Positions 16,111 through 24,688 of a stretch of DNA of 64,000 bases are shown here, piece by piece. The stretch is from an uncultured Flavobacteriales bacterium. Its GTDB lineage: Bacteria > Bacteroidota > Bacteroidia > Flavobacteriales > UBA1820. The stretch is from the NCBI GenBank assembly GCA_902478645.1, contig CABSLV010000005.1, forward strand, positions 23,512 through 87,511, read 5' to 3'. Position 1 is the first letter of the stretch; each line of letters starts with the position of its first letter. Position numbers and translations under genes: made by a program. The notes under the pieces are model-generated. The model had not been told where the DNA came from. It was given only the letters and a program-made list of their open reading frames with translations, and searched no databases.

Positions 16111-17193
16111 TTACGGTTTTTCGTTTTCAGAGGCTGTTTTGTCTTCCCGATCGACAGGAACGATGGTCAGGAGTGCCGTAATGCCGTTGTGGTCGCTGGC
16201 ATCGCTGCGCAAGGTGGAAAACTTCGCCGGACGGAACATCTGCTCGTCCGCCAGGATGAAGTCGATGCGCAGGGGATAGAGTTTGATGGCCCGGAACGTC
16301 CGCCCGAAACCGAAACCGGCCTGGGAGAAAGCGTCCGTCAAGTCATCGCCCGCAATGGTAAGGAAGGCATAGGAAAACGGGGTGTTGTTGAAGTCGCCGG
16401 CTACGACACACGGGTAGGGACTGGCATCGATGCTCGCCCGCAGCGTCTCCACCTGGGACTGCTGGCGGATAAATCCGGTGTTGAGACGTCCCAAAAGCCC
16501 CTTGGCCCGATCCTTGAGCTGATCCGACGACAGGGAGGTCAGTTCGTTCACCTCGTCGGCACTGATGCCCAACGACTGCAGATGCACGCTGTACACCCGC
16601 ACCACCCGTCCCTCGGGAAGGCGGATATCGGCATACACGGCGTTGTTCTGCGTACGGGGAAAATCCAGATTGCCGGTGCCTACGATGGGATATTTGGAAA
16701 AAACGGCATCGCAATACCACCCGTGCGGTTGCACGTAGGAATACCGGTAGGCCGACATGTCGCACTTGCCACGGGCATACTCCTGAAAGCACACCACATC
16801 GGGAGTATAACGGGCCACCTCACGGGCGATCTTTTCGGCGGGAGACTCTCCTGCTGCTTCCTGCTTGTAACAAAACCCGTGGACATTATAACTGACGATG
16901 CGCAAAGTATCGGCATCGGACACCTTCTCCCCTCCGCCCAAGGCAAACGCGTGTCCCAGTTGTCCCCAGCCTACCACCAATGCCAGGATGGAATACAAGG
17001 CAAACGGATTGAGACGGATGACCCAAAACAGAGCGAAAAGCACATTGACGATGATCAGAAACGGGGCGAGCAACCCTGCCACAGAGATATACGGAAGGCT
17101 TTCGGGCGGAAAATGCGAGCAGAGGAACACGGCGGCCAAAGCCAGCGCGCAGAGAAGATTGACCGTTTTGATCACCCAGTTGATTATAAGCAT
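16111..17193 (-). CDS. Membrane-anchored endonuclease/exonuclease/phosphatase-family protein
   Basis: 360-residue protein with three or four N-terminal membrane helices (residues 1-90) and a C-terminal EEP domain from about residue 95. The catalytic set is visible: Asn in IVSYNVHGF, Glu in CFQEYARGK, Asp/Asn in VAGDFNNTP, and the terminal Asp-His in SDASDHNGI; DFILAD is also present. The domain probably faces the periplasm and may act as a phosphodiesterase or phosphatase; the substrate is unknown. It is the first gene of the minus-strand run ending at hemD. No good promoter box was found before it. Confidence 0.88.
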   Translation of the reverse strand: MLIINWVIKTVNLLCALALAAVFLCSHFPPESLPYISVAGLLAPFLIIVNVLFALFWVIRLNPFALYSILALVVGWGQLGHAFALGGGEKVSDADTLRIVSYNVHGFCYKQEAAGESPAEKIAREVARYTPDVVCFQEYARGKCDMSAYRYSYVQPHGWYCDAVFSKYPIVGTGNLDFPRTQNNAVYADIRLPEGRVVRVYSVHLQSLGISADEVNELTSLSSDQLKDRAKGLLGRLNTGFIRQQSQVETLRASIDASPYPCVVAGDFNNTPFSYAFLTIAGDDLTDAFSQAGFGFGRTFRAIKLYPLRIDFILADEQMFRPAKFSTLRSDASDHNGITALLTIVPVDREDKTASENEKP

Positions 17194-17339
17194 TTTTCCG
17201 TGTGCTTTTCCGCTATTTCCCTCCTTACGGTAGAAAGTTGCAATTTATAAAAAAAATACATACTCCCGGCCTCCCCCGGGAGCGATTTCGGTAGGAAATA
17301 AAGTTGACAACCCCCGAGGGGAACTTCCCGCTTTTACCG

Positions 17340-17347
17340 TACCTTTG
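17340..17347 (+). promoter_or_regulatory. -7 promoter box TACCTTTG
   Basis: Exact TAnnTTTG match 33 nt before the DMT transporter start at 17381; no clear -33 element at the expected distance. Confidence 0.6.
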
Positions 17348-17380
17348 CACTCGTAAAATTTGTTCGATCCAAAAAAAACG

Positions 17381-18337
17381 ATGGCTTATCCTACCTTAAA
17401 GACAGACAACGCAAAAGGCGTATTTTTCGGACTGTTCGCAGCCGTTACCTTCGGGTTTCTGCCGTTCTTTTCCATCCCCCTGATGGCGGACGGGATGACA
17501 GTTTCGTCACTGCTCTTTTACCGGTTCGTGGTAGCAGCCGGAGTCATGACCCTCGTGGTACTGATAAGACGGATAAACCTGCGCATCACCCGCCGGCAAT
17601 TTTTCATTCTGCTGGGACTGGCCGCCATGTACGTAGCTTCGGCCACCGGACTGGTACATTCGTACATGTATATTCCCAGCGGAGTATCTACCACAATCCA
17701 CTTCATCTACCCGGTGATCGTTACCTGTGCGATGATCTTCTTTTTCCACGAGCGCCGCTCCAAGACCATCTTCACTGCCATGGGAATGGCCATCGCAGGG
17801 GTAGCCCTGCTGTGCTGGACACCGGGCGGAACCCTCGACGTTCGGGGACTGGCCTGGGCCGGATCGACCATTTTCTGGTATGCCTCGTACCTGATCATCG
17901 TCAACCGCTCCTCGGTGAGCGAGTTGGCCAGCATGACGATGATGTTCTACATCTTCGTGTTGGGCGCCGTCCTGTTTGCCCTGACCACCCTGGCCGAAGG
18001 CGGCCTGCAACCGGTGCGCTCGGTTTACCAGTGGAAAATGCTCGCCGGAGTCGCCCTGCTGGCTACCGTCATCCCGAACGTCGCCCTGCTCAAGGCGGTA
18101 AAGAATTCCGGAGCCGTCGTTACCTCCATCCTGGGATCGGCCGAACCGCTGACCGCCATGCTGGTGGGCATCCTGTATTTCGGCGAGCCGTTCACCAGCC
18201 GCACCCTGCTGGGATTCGTCCTGGTAGTCTGCGCCGTGGTACTGGTGATCCTGAACAAAAACCGGGAAAACAACCCCTTTGTCCGCCTGAGAAAATACTT
18301 CAGTCTGCAAAAACAGAGAGGACATTTAAAAACATAA
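17381..18337 (+). CDS. EamA/DMT-superfamily transporter
   Basis: 318-residue inner-membrane protein with ten predicted helices in two EamA repeats (first around GVFFGLFAAVTFGFLPFFSI, second around GLAWAGSTIFWYASYLIIVN). The second repeat ends with the typical EPLTAMLVGILYFGE. DMT proteins export amino acids, metabolites or drugs; the substrate is unknown. The ATG at 17381 is chosen over a TTG seven codons upstream because it lies at a suitable distance from the TACCTTTG box. It is followed by the K+/H+ antiporter gene after 22 nt. Confidence 0.9.
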   Translation: MAYPTLKTDNAKGVFFGLFAAVTFGFLPFFSIPLMADGMTVSSLLFYRFVVAAGVMTLVVLIRRINLRITRRQFFILLGLAAMYVASATGLVHSYMYIPSGVSTTIHFIYPVIVTCAMIFFFHERRSKTIFTAMGMAIAGVALLCWTPGGTLDVRGLAWAGSTIFWYASYLIIVNRSSVSELASMTMMFYIFVLGAVLFALTTLAEGGLQPVRSVYQWKMLAGVALLATVIPNVALLKAVKNSGAVVTSILGSAEPLTAMLVGILYFGEPFTSRTLLGFVLVVCAVVLVILNKNRENNPFVRLRKYFSLQKQRGHLKT

Positions 18338-18359
18338 TTTTTTATCCTATCAACAAAAT

Positions 18360-19835
18360 ATGACGCATCTTATTTTTCTCTCTGCCCTACTGTTGCTCAT
18401 CAGTATTGTTTTGAGCAAGACTTCCCATAAATTCGGCACACCGTCCCTGCTCCTGTTTTTGATCACGGGAATGCTGGCTGGTTCGGAAGGCATCGGAGGC
18501 ATCGAATTCGACGACTATCAATTTGCCCAATTCGTGGGCAATATCGCCTTGATCTTCATCATATATTCAGGTGGACTAGAAACTAAGTTTTCCACCATCC
18601 GTCCCGTATTGACCGAAGGCATTATTTTGTCTACACTGGGTGTTTTGCTGTCAGTTTTCGCTGTGGGAGGATTCGTGTATTTGGTAACTGATTTTTCCTT
18701 GTTAGTCTCTCTGCTTATCGGGGCGATCGTCTCCTCCACCGACGCAGCGGCCGTGTTCGGCGTATTCCGAAGCCGGAAAATGGGGCTCAAACACAACCTG
18801 CGCCCGCTGCTGGAGTTGGAAAGCGGCTCGAACGACCCGATGGCCTACATCATGACCACCACGTTCATCTACCTGATCCAGGAACCCAATACCTCCTTTG
18901 CCACCATCGGGTGGATGCTGGTGCGCTCCATCGTCCTGGGCTCCATCGCCGGGTGGGCCTTCGGAAAAGCCTCGCTGTGGGTGATCAACCGTATCAAACT
19001 GGACACCGACGGACTGTACCCGGTGCTGATGATGGCCACTACACTGCTCACCTTTGCCGCAACGGACCTGACCGGGGGCAACGGTTTCCTGGCCATCTAC
19101 ATCTCGGCCATCATCCTGGGCAACAGCAACTTCGTACACAAACGCAGCCTGATGCAGTTCAACGACGGTCTGGCCTGGCTGATGCAGGTGGTGATGTTCC
19201 TCATGCTGGGACTGCTGGTCTATCCCTCGGAGATCGTCCCGGTGATCGGCATCGGGATCGTCATCTCGTTCTTCATGATCCTGGTAGCCCGTCCGGTAGT
19301 CGTGTTTATCCTGATGGCTTTCTCCAAGTTTTCGGCCCGCGACAAGATCTTCATCTCCTGGGGAGGGTTGCGCGGAGCGGTGCCCATCGTCTTTGCTTCC
19401 TACGCATTGGTATCGGGCGTACCGCAGGCCAATACGATCTTCAACATCGTGTTCTTTATCTCGATCTCCTCGGTACTCATCCAAGGGACTTCGCTGCCGC
19501 TGATGGCGCGCTGGCTGCGGCTCGACCTGCCGGGCAGCGACGCCCGCCAGCACCCGCTGGACTACGAGACCTCCGAGAGTTTCAAGAGCGAACTGGTCGA
19601 GGTAACGGCCCGCCCCGGCTCCTTTATCGTGGACAAGAAAGTGGTGGACCTGAAGATCCCCCACTCGGTGATGATCATCCTGGTGTATCGGGACGGGAAA
19701 TACTTTGCTCCGAACGGTTCGACGGTCATCGAACAGGGCGACATCCTGACCTTGATGTCCGAAAGCCAGACGGACGTAGAACGTGTTCGCTCACTGTGCC
19801 AAAGAACCCCCTCGGAGCCAGCGGAAAAGGATTAA
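18360..19835 (+). CDS. K+/H+ antiporter, NhaP2/CvrA type
   Basis: 491-residue CPA1-family antiporter. About twelve membrane helices (residues 1-385) include GAIVSSTDAAAVFGVFRS and LLELESGSNDPMAY, which hold the conserved transport Asp residues, and SWGGLRGAVPIVFASYAL. A cytoplasmic RCK-C/TrkA-C domain follows (about 405-480, ending with GDILTLMSES). Relatives with this domain exchange K+ or Na+ for H+ and are gated by small ligands. It probably shares the promoter at 17340 with the DMT gene. It helps control cytoplasmic pH and cation balance. Confidence 0.93.
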   Translation: MTHLIFLSALLLLISIVLSKTSHKFGTPSLLLFLITGMLAGSEGIGGIEFDDYQFAQFVGNIALIFIIYSGGLETKFSTIRPVLTEGIILSTLGVLLSVFAVGGFVYLVTDFSLLVSLLIGAIVSSTDAAAVFGVFRSRKMGLKHNLRPLLELESGSNDPMAYIMTTTFIYLIQEPNTSFATIGWMLVRSIVLGSIAGWAFGKASLWVINRIKLDTDGLYPVLMMATTLLTFAATDLTGGNGFLAIYISAIILGNSNFVHKRSLMQFNDGLAWLMQVVMFLMLGLLVYPSEIVPVIGIGIVISFFMILVARPVVVFILMAFSKFSARDKIFISWGGLRGAVPIVFASYALVSGVPQANTIFNIVFFISISSVLIQGTSLPLMARWLRLDLPGSDARQHPLDYETSESFKSELVEVTARPGSFIVDKKVVDLKIPHSVMIILVYRDGKYFAPNGSTVIEQGDILTLMSESQTDVERVRSLCQRTPSEPAEKD

Positions 19836-19937
19836 AGAAAATGCAACGAATCCTATCCCCTCGCTCTTTTTCCTGTTCCCGAAAAGAACATTTAACGCAT
19901 ACACCGAAAAAAACACGATTTTTTATCGATTAATTCA

Positions 19938-19945
19938 TACATTTG
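19938..19945 (+). promoter_or_regulatory. -7 promoter box TACATTTG
   Basis: Exact TAnnTTTG match 18 nt upstream of the PCMD lipoprotein start at 19964. Confidence 0.6.
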
Positions 19946-19963
19946 CTGCGCTTTATCAAACTC

Positions 19964-21100
19964 ATGAAAAACCGACTCATGTCCACATTCAACAAACTCT
20001 TCGTCCTGGCCGCAGCCTGTTCCCTCGCTTTTTCCTGCGAAAAAGTGAACAAATTGAACGACCGGACGAGCATCGACAGCTTTATCGTCACCGCCGCTTC
20101 CAGCGGTGTCAAGGTGAAAAGCGTGGAGATCATCCCTTCGGACAATCCGGACGACAACCGGATCGTGATAACCACCGACGCTACCAACACGGACTATCCG
20201 TATTCGGTGCTGGTCGAACCCACCTTCTCGGGCGCAGAAAAGATCTTTTACATTCCTACCCTCTCGGGTAGCGAAAGCCAGGAGTGGGATTTCATGTCCC
20301 CGCTCACCTTCACCTACGGACAGACCTACCGGTTTGTCCTGATCGCCGAAAGCGGACTGGTCAATACCTACACCATCTCGCTCTCGGACAACGCCACCGG
20401 CGGAGGCGACTACCTGGAAGAGTTGTTCCAGATACCCAACAGCGACTTCGAGCAGTGGATCAACACCAACACCAACAAGGTCAACCTCAACCCGACCTCC
20501 ATCGAAGGCAACAACTACTGGTGCACGGCCAACAACTATTTCGTACAGGGCACCCTGCCGGCCAGCGGTCCCAACGGACTTTGCGCCCAGATGACGACCA
20601 AGAAAGTCGACTTCGTTTACCGCACCATCGCCGCCGGGACCACCTTTACCGGAAACTTCTCCTCGAATGTCAACCTGGACAACCCGCGGCAGATGACTTT
20701 CTTCGGTTCGCATTTCATCAAACGACCCACCTCGATGACCTTCCGCATGAGCTACAAAGCGGGCGAACAGTTGCAGAAGGTAGAAAACGGCAACTTCGTC
20801 AACCTCTCGGGCAAAGACCGGGGACAGGCCTGGATACAACTGCTCCACTATTCCGGCCAGGGGGAAATGGAATACCACAAGGATCCGGCCGCCAACATCC
20901 AAGTTGTGGGCAACGGCGAACTGGTCATCGACGACACCAACGGCTGGGTGGAAGCGACGATAGACATCACCTATACCGACCCGACCACCATTCCGAACTA
21001 CATCGCCATTGTATTTACCTCGAGCATCCGGGGCGATTACTTCGAAGGCGCACCGGGCAGCGTACTGATGATCGACGATGTCCGCTTGAACTACGAGTAG
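19964..21100 (+). CDS. PCMD-domain lipoprotein
   Basis: 378-residue predicted lipoprotein with lipobox LAFSC near residue 25. A short Ig-like N-terminal domain (DRTSIDSFIVTAASSGVKV to about residue 130) is followed by a PCMD (putative carbohydrate metabolism) domain beginning at FQIPNSDFEQW and ending with SVLMIDDVRLNYE, both typical edges of the domain. Such proteins are often surface-exposed in Bacteroidota and suspected to bind or cut glycans, but no catalytic residues are established. It is followed after 30 nt by an outer-membrane barrel gene, probably in one operon. Confidence 0.85.
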   Translation: MKNRLMSTFNKLFVLAAACSLAFSCEKVNKLNDRTSIDSFIVTAASSGVKVKSVEIIPSDNPDDNRIVITTDATNTDYPYSVLVEPTFSGAEKIFYIPTLSGSESQEWDFMSPLTFTYGQTYRFVLIAESGLVNTYTISLSDNATGGGDYLEELFQIPNSDFEQWINTNTNKVNLNPTSIEGNNYWCTANNYFVQGTLPASGPNGLCAQMTTKKVDFVYRTIAAGTTFTGNFSSNVNLDNPRQMTFFGSHFIKRPTSMTFRMSYKAGEQLQKVENGNFVNLSGKDRGQAWIQLLHYSGQGEMEYHKDPAANIQVVGNGELVIDDTNGWVEATIDITYTDPTTIPNYIAIVFTSSIRGDYFEGAPGSVLMIDDVRLNYE

Positions 21101-21130
21101 TCCTTCCTTATTTTCAAACACGAGAAAACC

Positions 21131-21955
21131 ATGAAAACAAAAATATACGCCCTGTTGCTGACCGCCCTGCTGAGCATCCCCTGCCTGCAGGCCGGGGATA
21201 TGGAAAAAAGCCTCGCATCCGACACCCCTGAAACGACCGATACCACGGTCTTGAAACGCCGCATTTCCATCGGTGTTTTGGCCGGGACGGACATCGGAGG
21301 GGCCGTTCCCTATCCGTTCAAACATATCCCGGACAAATTCAACCCCTATCCGCAGCTTTCCATCGCTCTGGGAGCCAAGGTAAACATCCCCTTGAAAGGT
21401 AAAAAATGGGGCCTTGGTGCCGAAGTAACCTACAAACGGATTGCACTTGATGCCGATGCACGCGTGGAAAACCAGCGTTTCGAGGGAAACGACCAGGGAG
21501 AAAGGAAAACGCAATATTTCTCGGGAACGGCCGGGATGTCCATGGCATTCAACATGGTAGAGGTTCCTGTCTATGTCCGTTACGCCTTCACTTCCGGGCA
21601 AGGAAGCCATCTGCTGTTCGGTGTTTACGGAGCCTACTACCTCAACAGCCGCTTCAATGTGACCGCCACCAAAGGCTACGTAGGCAACGAACCCGACGAA
21701 TTCCGCAATGCGGTTACTCCGGAAGCCCCCATCCACATGGACTTCTCTTCGTCGATGGATTCCTGGGATGCCGGATTGCTGCTCGGATACGAAAAGAAAC
21801 TGTTCTCCCGTTTCGACATCGGCCTTCGGGTAACTTTCGGACTGAAGGACATCTTTACCTCGGACAACAAATACTTCGACTACAAGATGCTTCAGATGCG
21901 CGGAACACTCACTTTGAGCTACGACCTGTTCGTACTCCGTACGCGCGACAAATAA
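21131..21955 (+). CDS. Outer-membrane beta-barrel protein
   Basis: 274-residue protein with a signal peptide (MKTKIYALLLTALLSIPCLQAG) and alternating amphipathic strands, e.g. ISIGVLAGTDIGGAVPYPF, WGLGAEVTYKRIALDA and VYVRYAFTSGQGSHLLFGVYGAYYLNSRF; it ends with a strand before LRTRDK. The pattern fits the small OmpA/PorT-like barrel families. It is a likely partner of the preceding PCMD lipoprotein at the cell surface. A strong bidirectional terminator follows 46 nt downstream. Specific function unknown. Confidence 0.8.
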   Translation: MKTKIYALLLTALLSIPCLQAGDMEKSLASDTPETTDTTVLKRRISIGVLAGTDIGGAVPYPFKHIPDKFNPYPQLSIALGAKVNIPLKGKKWGLGAEVTYKRIALDADARVENQRFEGNDQGERKTQYFSGTAGMSMAFNMVEVPVYVRYAFTSGQGSHLLFGVYGAYYLNSRFNVTATKGYVGNEPDEFRNAVTPEAPIHMDFSSSMDSWDAGLLLGYEKKLFSRFDIGLRVTFGLKDIFTSDNKYFDYKMLQMRGTLTLSYDLFVLRTRDK

Positions 21956-22000
21956 GTGGGGGCGTCATCCTTTCCGAAAACGGATACCGATCCGATATAA

Positions 22001-22035
22001 AAAACCGGGGGAGCATTTCTTGCTCCCCCGGTTTT
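22001..22035. terminator. Bidirectional terminator between converging genes
   Basis: 15-bp perfect stem (22001-22015 with 22021-22035, core CCGGGGGAGCA) and 5-nt loop, flanked by A and T runs so that it works in both directions: for the barrel gene (+) and the Hc1-like gene (-). Confidence 0.9.
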
Positions 22036-22058
22036 TTATAACAACTTCGCCGAAGCCA

Positions 22059-22235
22059 TTACTTCTTGGCAGCGTCGATGGATTTTGCGCGGAACTCCTT
22101 GAACATCTTGGTCAGTTCCAACGAAGCCTTGCGGGCGCGGGTGCCGGCAGCCTTATTGCCTTTTACCACGTTAGCTTCGGCGTCTTTTACGAAACTATCG
22201 ATCTGCTCTTTGATTTGATCAAGTAAATTTTTCAT
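22059..22235 (-). CDS. Histone H1-like (Hc1-like) DNA-binding protein
   Basis: A 58-residue basic, Lys- and Ala-rich protein. The sequence starts MKNLLDQIKEQIDSFVKDAE, contains the diagnostic block GNKAAGTRARKASLELTK and ends DAAKK. It matches the Bacteroidota Hc1/histone-H1-like family of small nucleoid proteins, thought to bind and compact DNA. Two amphipathic helices are likely. The gene lies alone between two minus-strand units, with a terminator 24 nt past its stop and a TATATTTG box about 100 nt upstream, which gives a long A/T-rich leader. High expression would be typical for the family. Confidence 0.88.
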   Translation of the reverse strand: MKNLLDQIKEQIDSFVKDAEANVVKGNKAAGTRARKASLELTKMFKEFRAKSIDAAKK

Positions 22236-22335
22236 GTCGAAAACAAATTTTAGGTTATGTATTAAGTGTTAATTGTACTTCCTGTATTCGCTTTAACGCC
22301 TTACAGTCAAAACCATGCGACTTGGTCTTTACCTG

Positions 22336-22343
22336 CAAATATA
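22336..22343 (-). promoter_or_regulatory. -7 promoter box TATATTTG for the Hc1-like gene
   Basis: Exact TAnnTTTG match on the minus strand in an A/T-rich stretch, about 100 nt before the start at 22235. The 221-nt region 22236-22456 holds nothing else recognisable. Confidence 0.5.
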
Positions 22344-22456
22344 TTCATATTTCCAAATAAGCGGAAATATTATTGTTAAAAATTCCTACCGGTTTTCTTT
22401 TTTAACACATTGCCCGAGAACGCACTACCGTTTCGTTTCCGACAAAAAAACACTTT

Positions 22457-22855
22457 TTACAGCACCCACGGGAAGCGAAAACAAGCCTCGTCGTACAGAC
22501 AATAATCGGCCGTTCCGTTCACCGCAAAGGTCTTGACCGTGGCCGCCTCGGCGAGCAATTCCTTCGCATAACGGACCGTCGTTCCGGTCTTGATCCGGTC
22601 TTCGACCAGCAGCACCCGCTTGCCTGCAAAGTCGAAATCGATCGGGCGGAGCAACTTCGGCCGATCGTACAACTTGTTCTGGCATTCGTCGCGGAGGTTG
22701 AGCCGCAGCAAATACACCGGCAAGCCCAACTTGCGGCACAAGATCCCCGCCGGGAGGATTCCTCCGTCGGCTATGGCCACGATCATGTCGAACGGTTCGT
22801 CGATGCGCAAGGCGCGGAAGCGCTCCATCACCTGCTCAAAAGGTTTGGTTTCCAT
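22457..22855 (-). CDS. Phosphoribosyltransferase-family protein
   Basis: 132-residue protein of the type I PRTase fold. The PRPP-binding loop is clear (RVLLVEDRIKTGTTVRYAKELL) and the region FDMIVAIADGGILPAGILCRKL has the usual PPi-loop position. Substrate-specific hoods are short, so it may act on a purine base or have a regulatory role. The frame is open 41 codons upstream through a purine-rich leader, but METKPFEQV at 22855 is the sensible start. It is downstream of menF and may be co-transcribed, though a 109-nt spacer intervenes. Confidence 0.8.
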   Translation of the reverse strand: METKPFEQVMERFRALRIDEPFDMIVAIADGGILPAGILCRKLGLPVYLLRLNLRDECQNKLYDRPKLLRPIDFDFAGKRVLLVEDRIKTGTTVRYAKELLAEAATVKTFAVNGTADYCLYDEACFRFPWVL

Positions 22856-22964
22856 CGTCGTATTTCCTTGTTTTCTCTTTTTGTTTCTCTTTCTCTTCGG
22901 GACACCCCCGCGTTTTCCTTTTCGTTTCTCGCGCTCGGTCGGAGTGCCGTTCCGGAGTCCGAAA
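22856..22964 (-). other. Purine-rich spacer between menF and the PRTase gene
   Basis: Strongly A/G-biased on the coding (minus) strand, e.g. GAAGAGAAAGAGAAAC. It contains a GGGTGTCCCG-like palindromic motif near 22898-22910 that recurs in the spacer at 25463-25602. No promoter box seen. Confidence 0.55.
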
Positions 22965-24059
22965 TCAATCCTGCGCAAAGTACTCGGCCAAGGGTGCTAC
23001 GGCCGAGAGCTTTCTCTCGGTCTCGTCCCACTCCTGCACCGGATCGCTGTCCGAGAGGATGCCGCCTCCGGCATAGAGGAGCAATTCCCCTTTCCGAGCC
23101 TGCATGCAGCGGATATTGACGTAGAGTTCCGCCGACTTTTCCCCCGCGAGGTTCAACTCGCCGAGATAGCCGCCGTAAAACTCCCGCGGGTATCCCTCGT
23201 AGTGACGGATAAACTCCATCGCCTCCCGACGCGGATACCCGCACAAGGCCGGAGTAGGCGCCAGATTGCGCAACAGGGTGTTCATGTCCAGTTCGTCGGT
23301 AGCCTGAGCTTCGATCCGGCTGCACAGATGCACCACCGGCCCGGCCGACTGGTTGCCCGGGGTGGAGACACTCACCGTAGCCGCACCGCTGCGCTCCAAC
23401 GCATCCTTGATAAATACGCTGACGATGGCCTGTTCCTCCACGTTTTTCCGATCCCATCGGTACATCCGGTCGCCCTGGTAGGGCAAGGTTCCGGCCAGAG
23501 CCATGCTGCGCAACTGTTTTCCGCGCCGAAGCAGCAGCAACTCGGGCGATGCACCGAACCAGCGGCCTATCCGGGGATGCGAAAAACAGTACACGAACGC
23601 CTCGGGATACTGCACGGCCAGCGCCGAGAACAACCCCGCTGCATCGACCCGGGAACACGGCAAGGCTACGCGCCGCGAGACCACGACCTTTTCCAGCGTG
23701 CCTTGCTGCAAAGCATCCTTGGCCCGGCCGACGAGCTCGACATAGTGTTCCCGATCCTCTTCCCCCCAGCGGTACACGCCTTCCGTCTGCCGGGGCAGAT
23801 TTTCTGCAACCGGAAGGGAGGACATCGGGAATTCGGCTACCGCTCCGGGGCGCAACAAGACCGAAGGTACGCTCTCACTGGCAAACGGAGCAAAGACAAA
23901 ACCCCGGTCGGCGTTGGCATTTTCCACCACATGAAGATCCTCGCTGCGGTCGATCAACACCTTGACCGTATCTTCTCCCGGCAACCGATACACGGCAAAG
24001 GGGAAACTTCCCTTGGCCAGGATTTTCATCACCGCCGTAAAATCTGCTTTTGCACTCAT
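22965..24059 (-). CDS. menF: Isochorismate synthase
   Basis: 364-residue chorismate-binding enzyme converting chorismate to isochorismate, the first committed step of menaquinone synthesis. The family core is visible: VVVSRRVALPC, SPELLLLRRGKQLRSMALAG-type strand, GTLPYQGDRM, ELYVNIRCMQ and the C-terminal YAGGGILSDSDPVQEWDETERK with the Mg-binding Glu residues. The start MSAKADF at 24059 is favoured; an upstream in-frame Met overlaps the preceding gene. EntC (siderophore) is an alternative, but no siderophore genes are present, whereas a MenI-like thioesterase lies 4 nt upstream. Menaquinone would feed the bd oxidase encoded nearby. Confidence 0.9.
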   Translation of the reverse strand: MSAKADFTAVMKILAKGSFPFAVYRLPGEDTVKVLIDRSEDLHVVENANADRGFVFAPFASESVPSVLLRPGAVAEFPMSSLPVAENLPRQTEGVYRWGEEDREHYVELVGRAKDALQQGTLEKVVVSRRVALPCSRVDAAGLFSALAVQYPEAFVYCFSHPRIGRWFGASPELLLLRRGKQLRSMALAGTLPYQGDRMYRWDRKNVEEQAIVSVFIKDALERSGAATVSVSTPGNQSAGPVVHLCSRIEAQATDELDMNTLLRNLAPTPALCGYPRREAMEFIRHYEGYPREFYGGYLGELNLAGEKSAELYVNIRCMQARKGELLLYAGGGILSDSDPVQEWDETERKLSAVAPLAEYFAQD

Positions 24060-24063
24060 CTTA

Positions 24064-24513
24064 TTATTCCTTCTTTTTAAGGCCGTTCTCCGCCGCACTC
24101 TTGGGCAGGATGACGTTGGTTACCTTTCCCACCGAGACCAGCCGTCCGTCCTGTGCCCGGACTTCCACTTGCCACAACTGCGTGGTACGTCCCACATGTA
24201 CCGCACGGGCGGTAGCGGTGAGCAGGTCGCCCTCCCTTCCGGGACTCAGGTGCGAAGCCGAGACGTCGATCCCGAGTACGATCTCCCGCTCCGGATCCAG
24301 AAAAAGGTACGAACCGGAACTTCCGGCCGTCTCCAGCAGCGCCATCGTCGCCCCTCCATGCAGAAAGCCTTCGGTGCGCAGATGCAGCTGCGTTACTTTC
24401 ATCGTGCAGGCGATCCAGTCCTCTCCCACCGCCGTGTAGCGGATGCCGAGGGTCTCCATCAGCGTTCCGGGGCAGATGGCGTTCATCCGGGATAGGATCT
24501 GCTCTTGGCTCAA
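24064..24513 (-). CDS. Hotdog thioesterase, probable DHNA-CoA hydrolase (MenI-like)
   Basis: About 149 residues of the PaaI/YdiI hotdog family. The signature TEGFLHGGATMALLETAGSSG contains the HGG and the catalytic Glu region, and GIDVSASHLSPGREGDLLTA follows as usual. Being 4 nt upstream of menF, it probably hydrolyses 1,4-dihydroxy-2-naphthoyl-CoA in menaquinone synthesis; this rests on context. The start is uncertain: the frame is open far upstream, and TTG at 24513, GTG at 24531 and ATG at 24486 are all possible. TTG 24513 is chosen for fit with family length and a preceding GAGAGAAAG stretch. Confidence 0.8.
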   Translation of the reverse strand: MSQEQILSRMNAICPGTLMETLGIRYTAVGEDWIACTMKVTQLHLRTEGFLHGGATMALLETAGSSGSYLFLDPEREIVLGIDVSASHLSPGREGDLLTATARAVHVGRTTQLWQVEVRAQDGRLVSVGKVTNVILPKSAAENGLKKKE

Positions 24514-24688
24514 TTTTATTCTTTCTCTCACAACGTTCGTTTTTTCTCGTCCAATGATAATTGTTTCCAGCGCCTGTTTTTCCGTTTTCCCTATCGGGTC
24601 TCCGTCCTGCCTTGTCCAGCCCTCTCTTCTTTCTTTCCTCTCCCCTTTCTCCTCCTTCCCTTTCCCGGGAGCCTCGCTTCCGGCCCTG
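24514..24688 (-). other. Purine-rich spacer between MBL and thioesterase genes
   Basis: 175 nt with long A/G patches on the coding strand (for instance GGAGGAGAAAGGGGAGAGG). Most of it happens to be open in the thioesterase frame, but composition argues against coding. No clear promoter. Confidence 0.55.
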
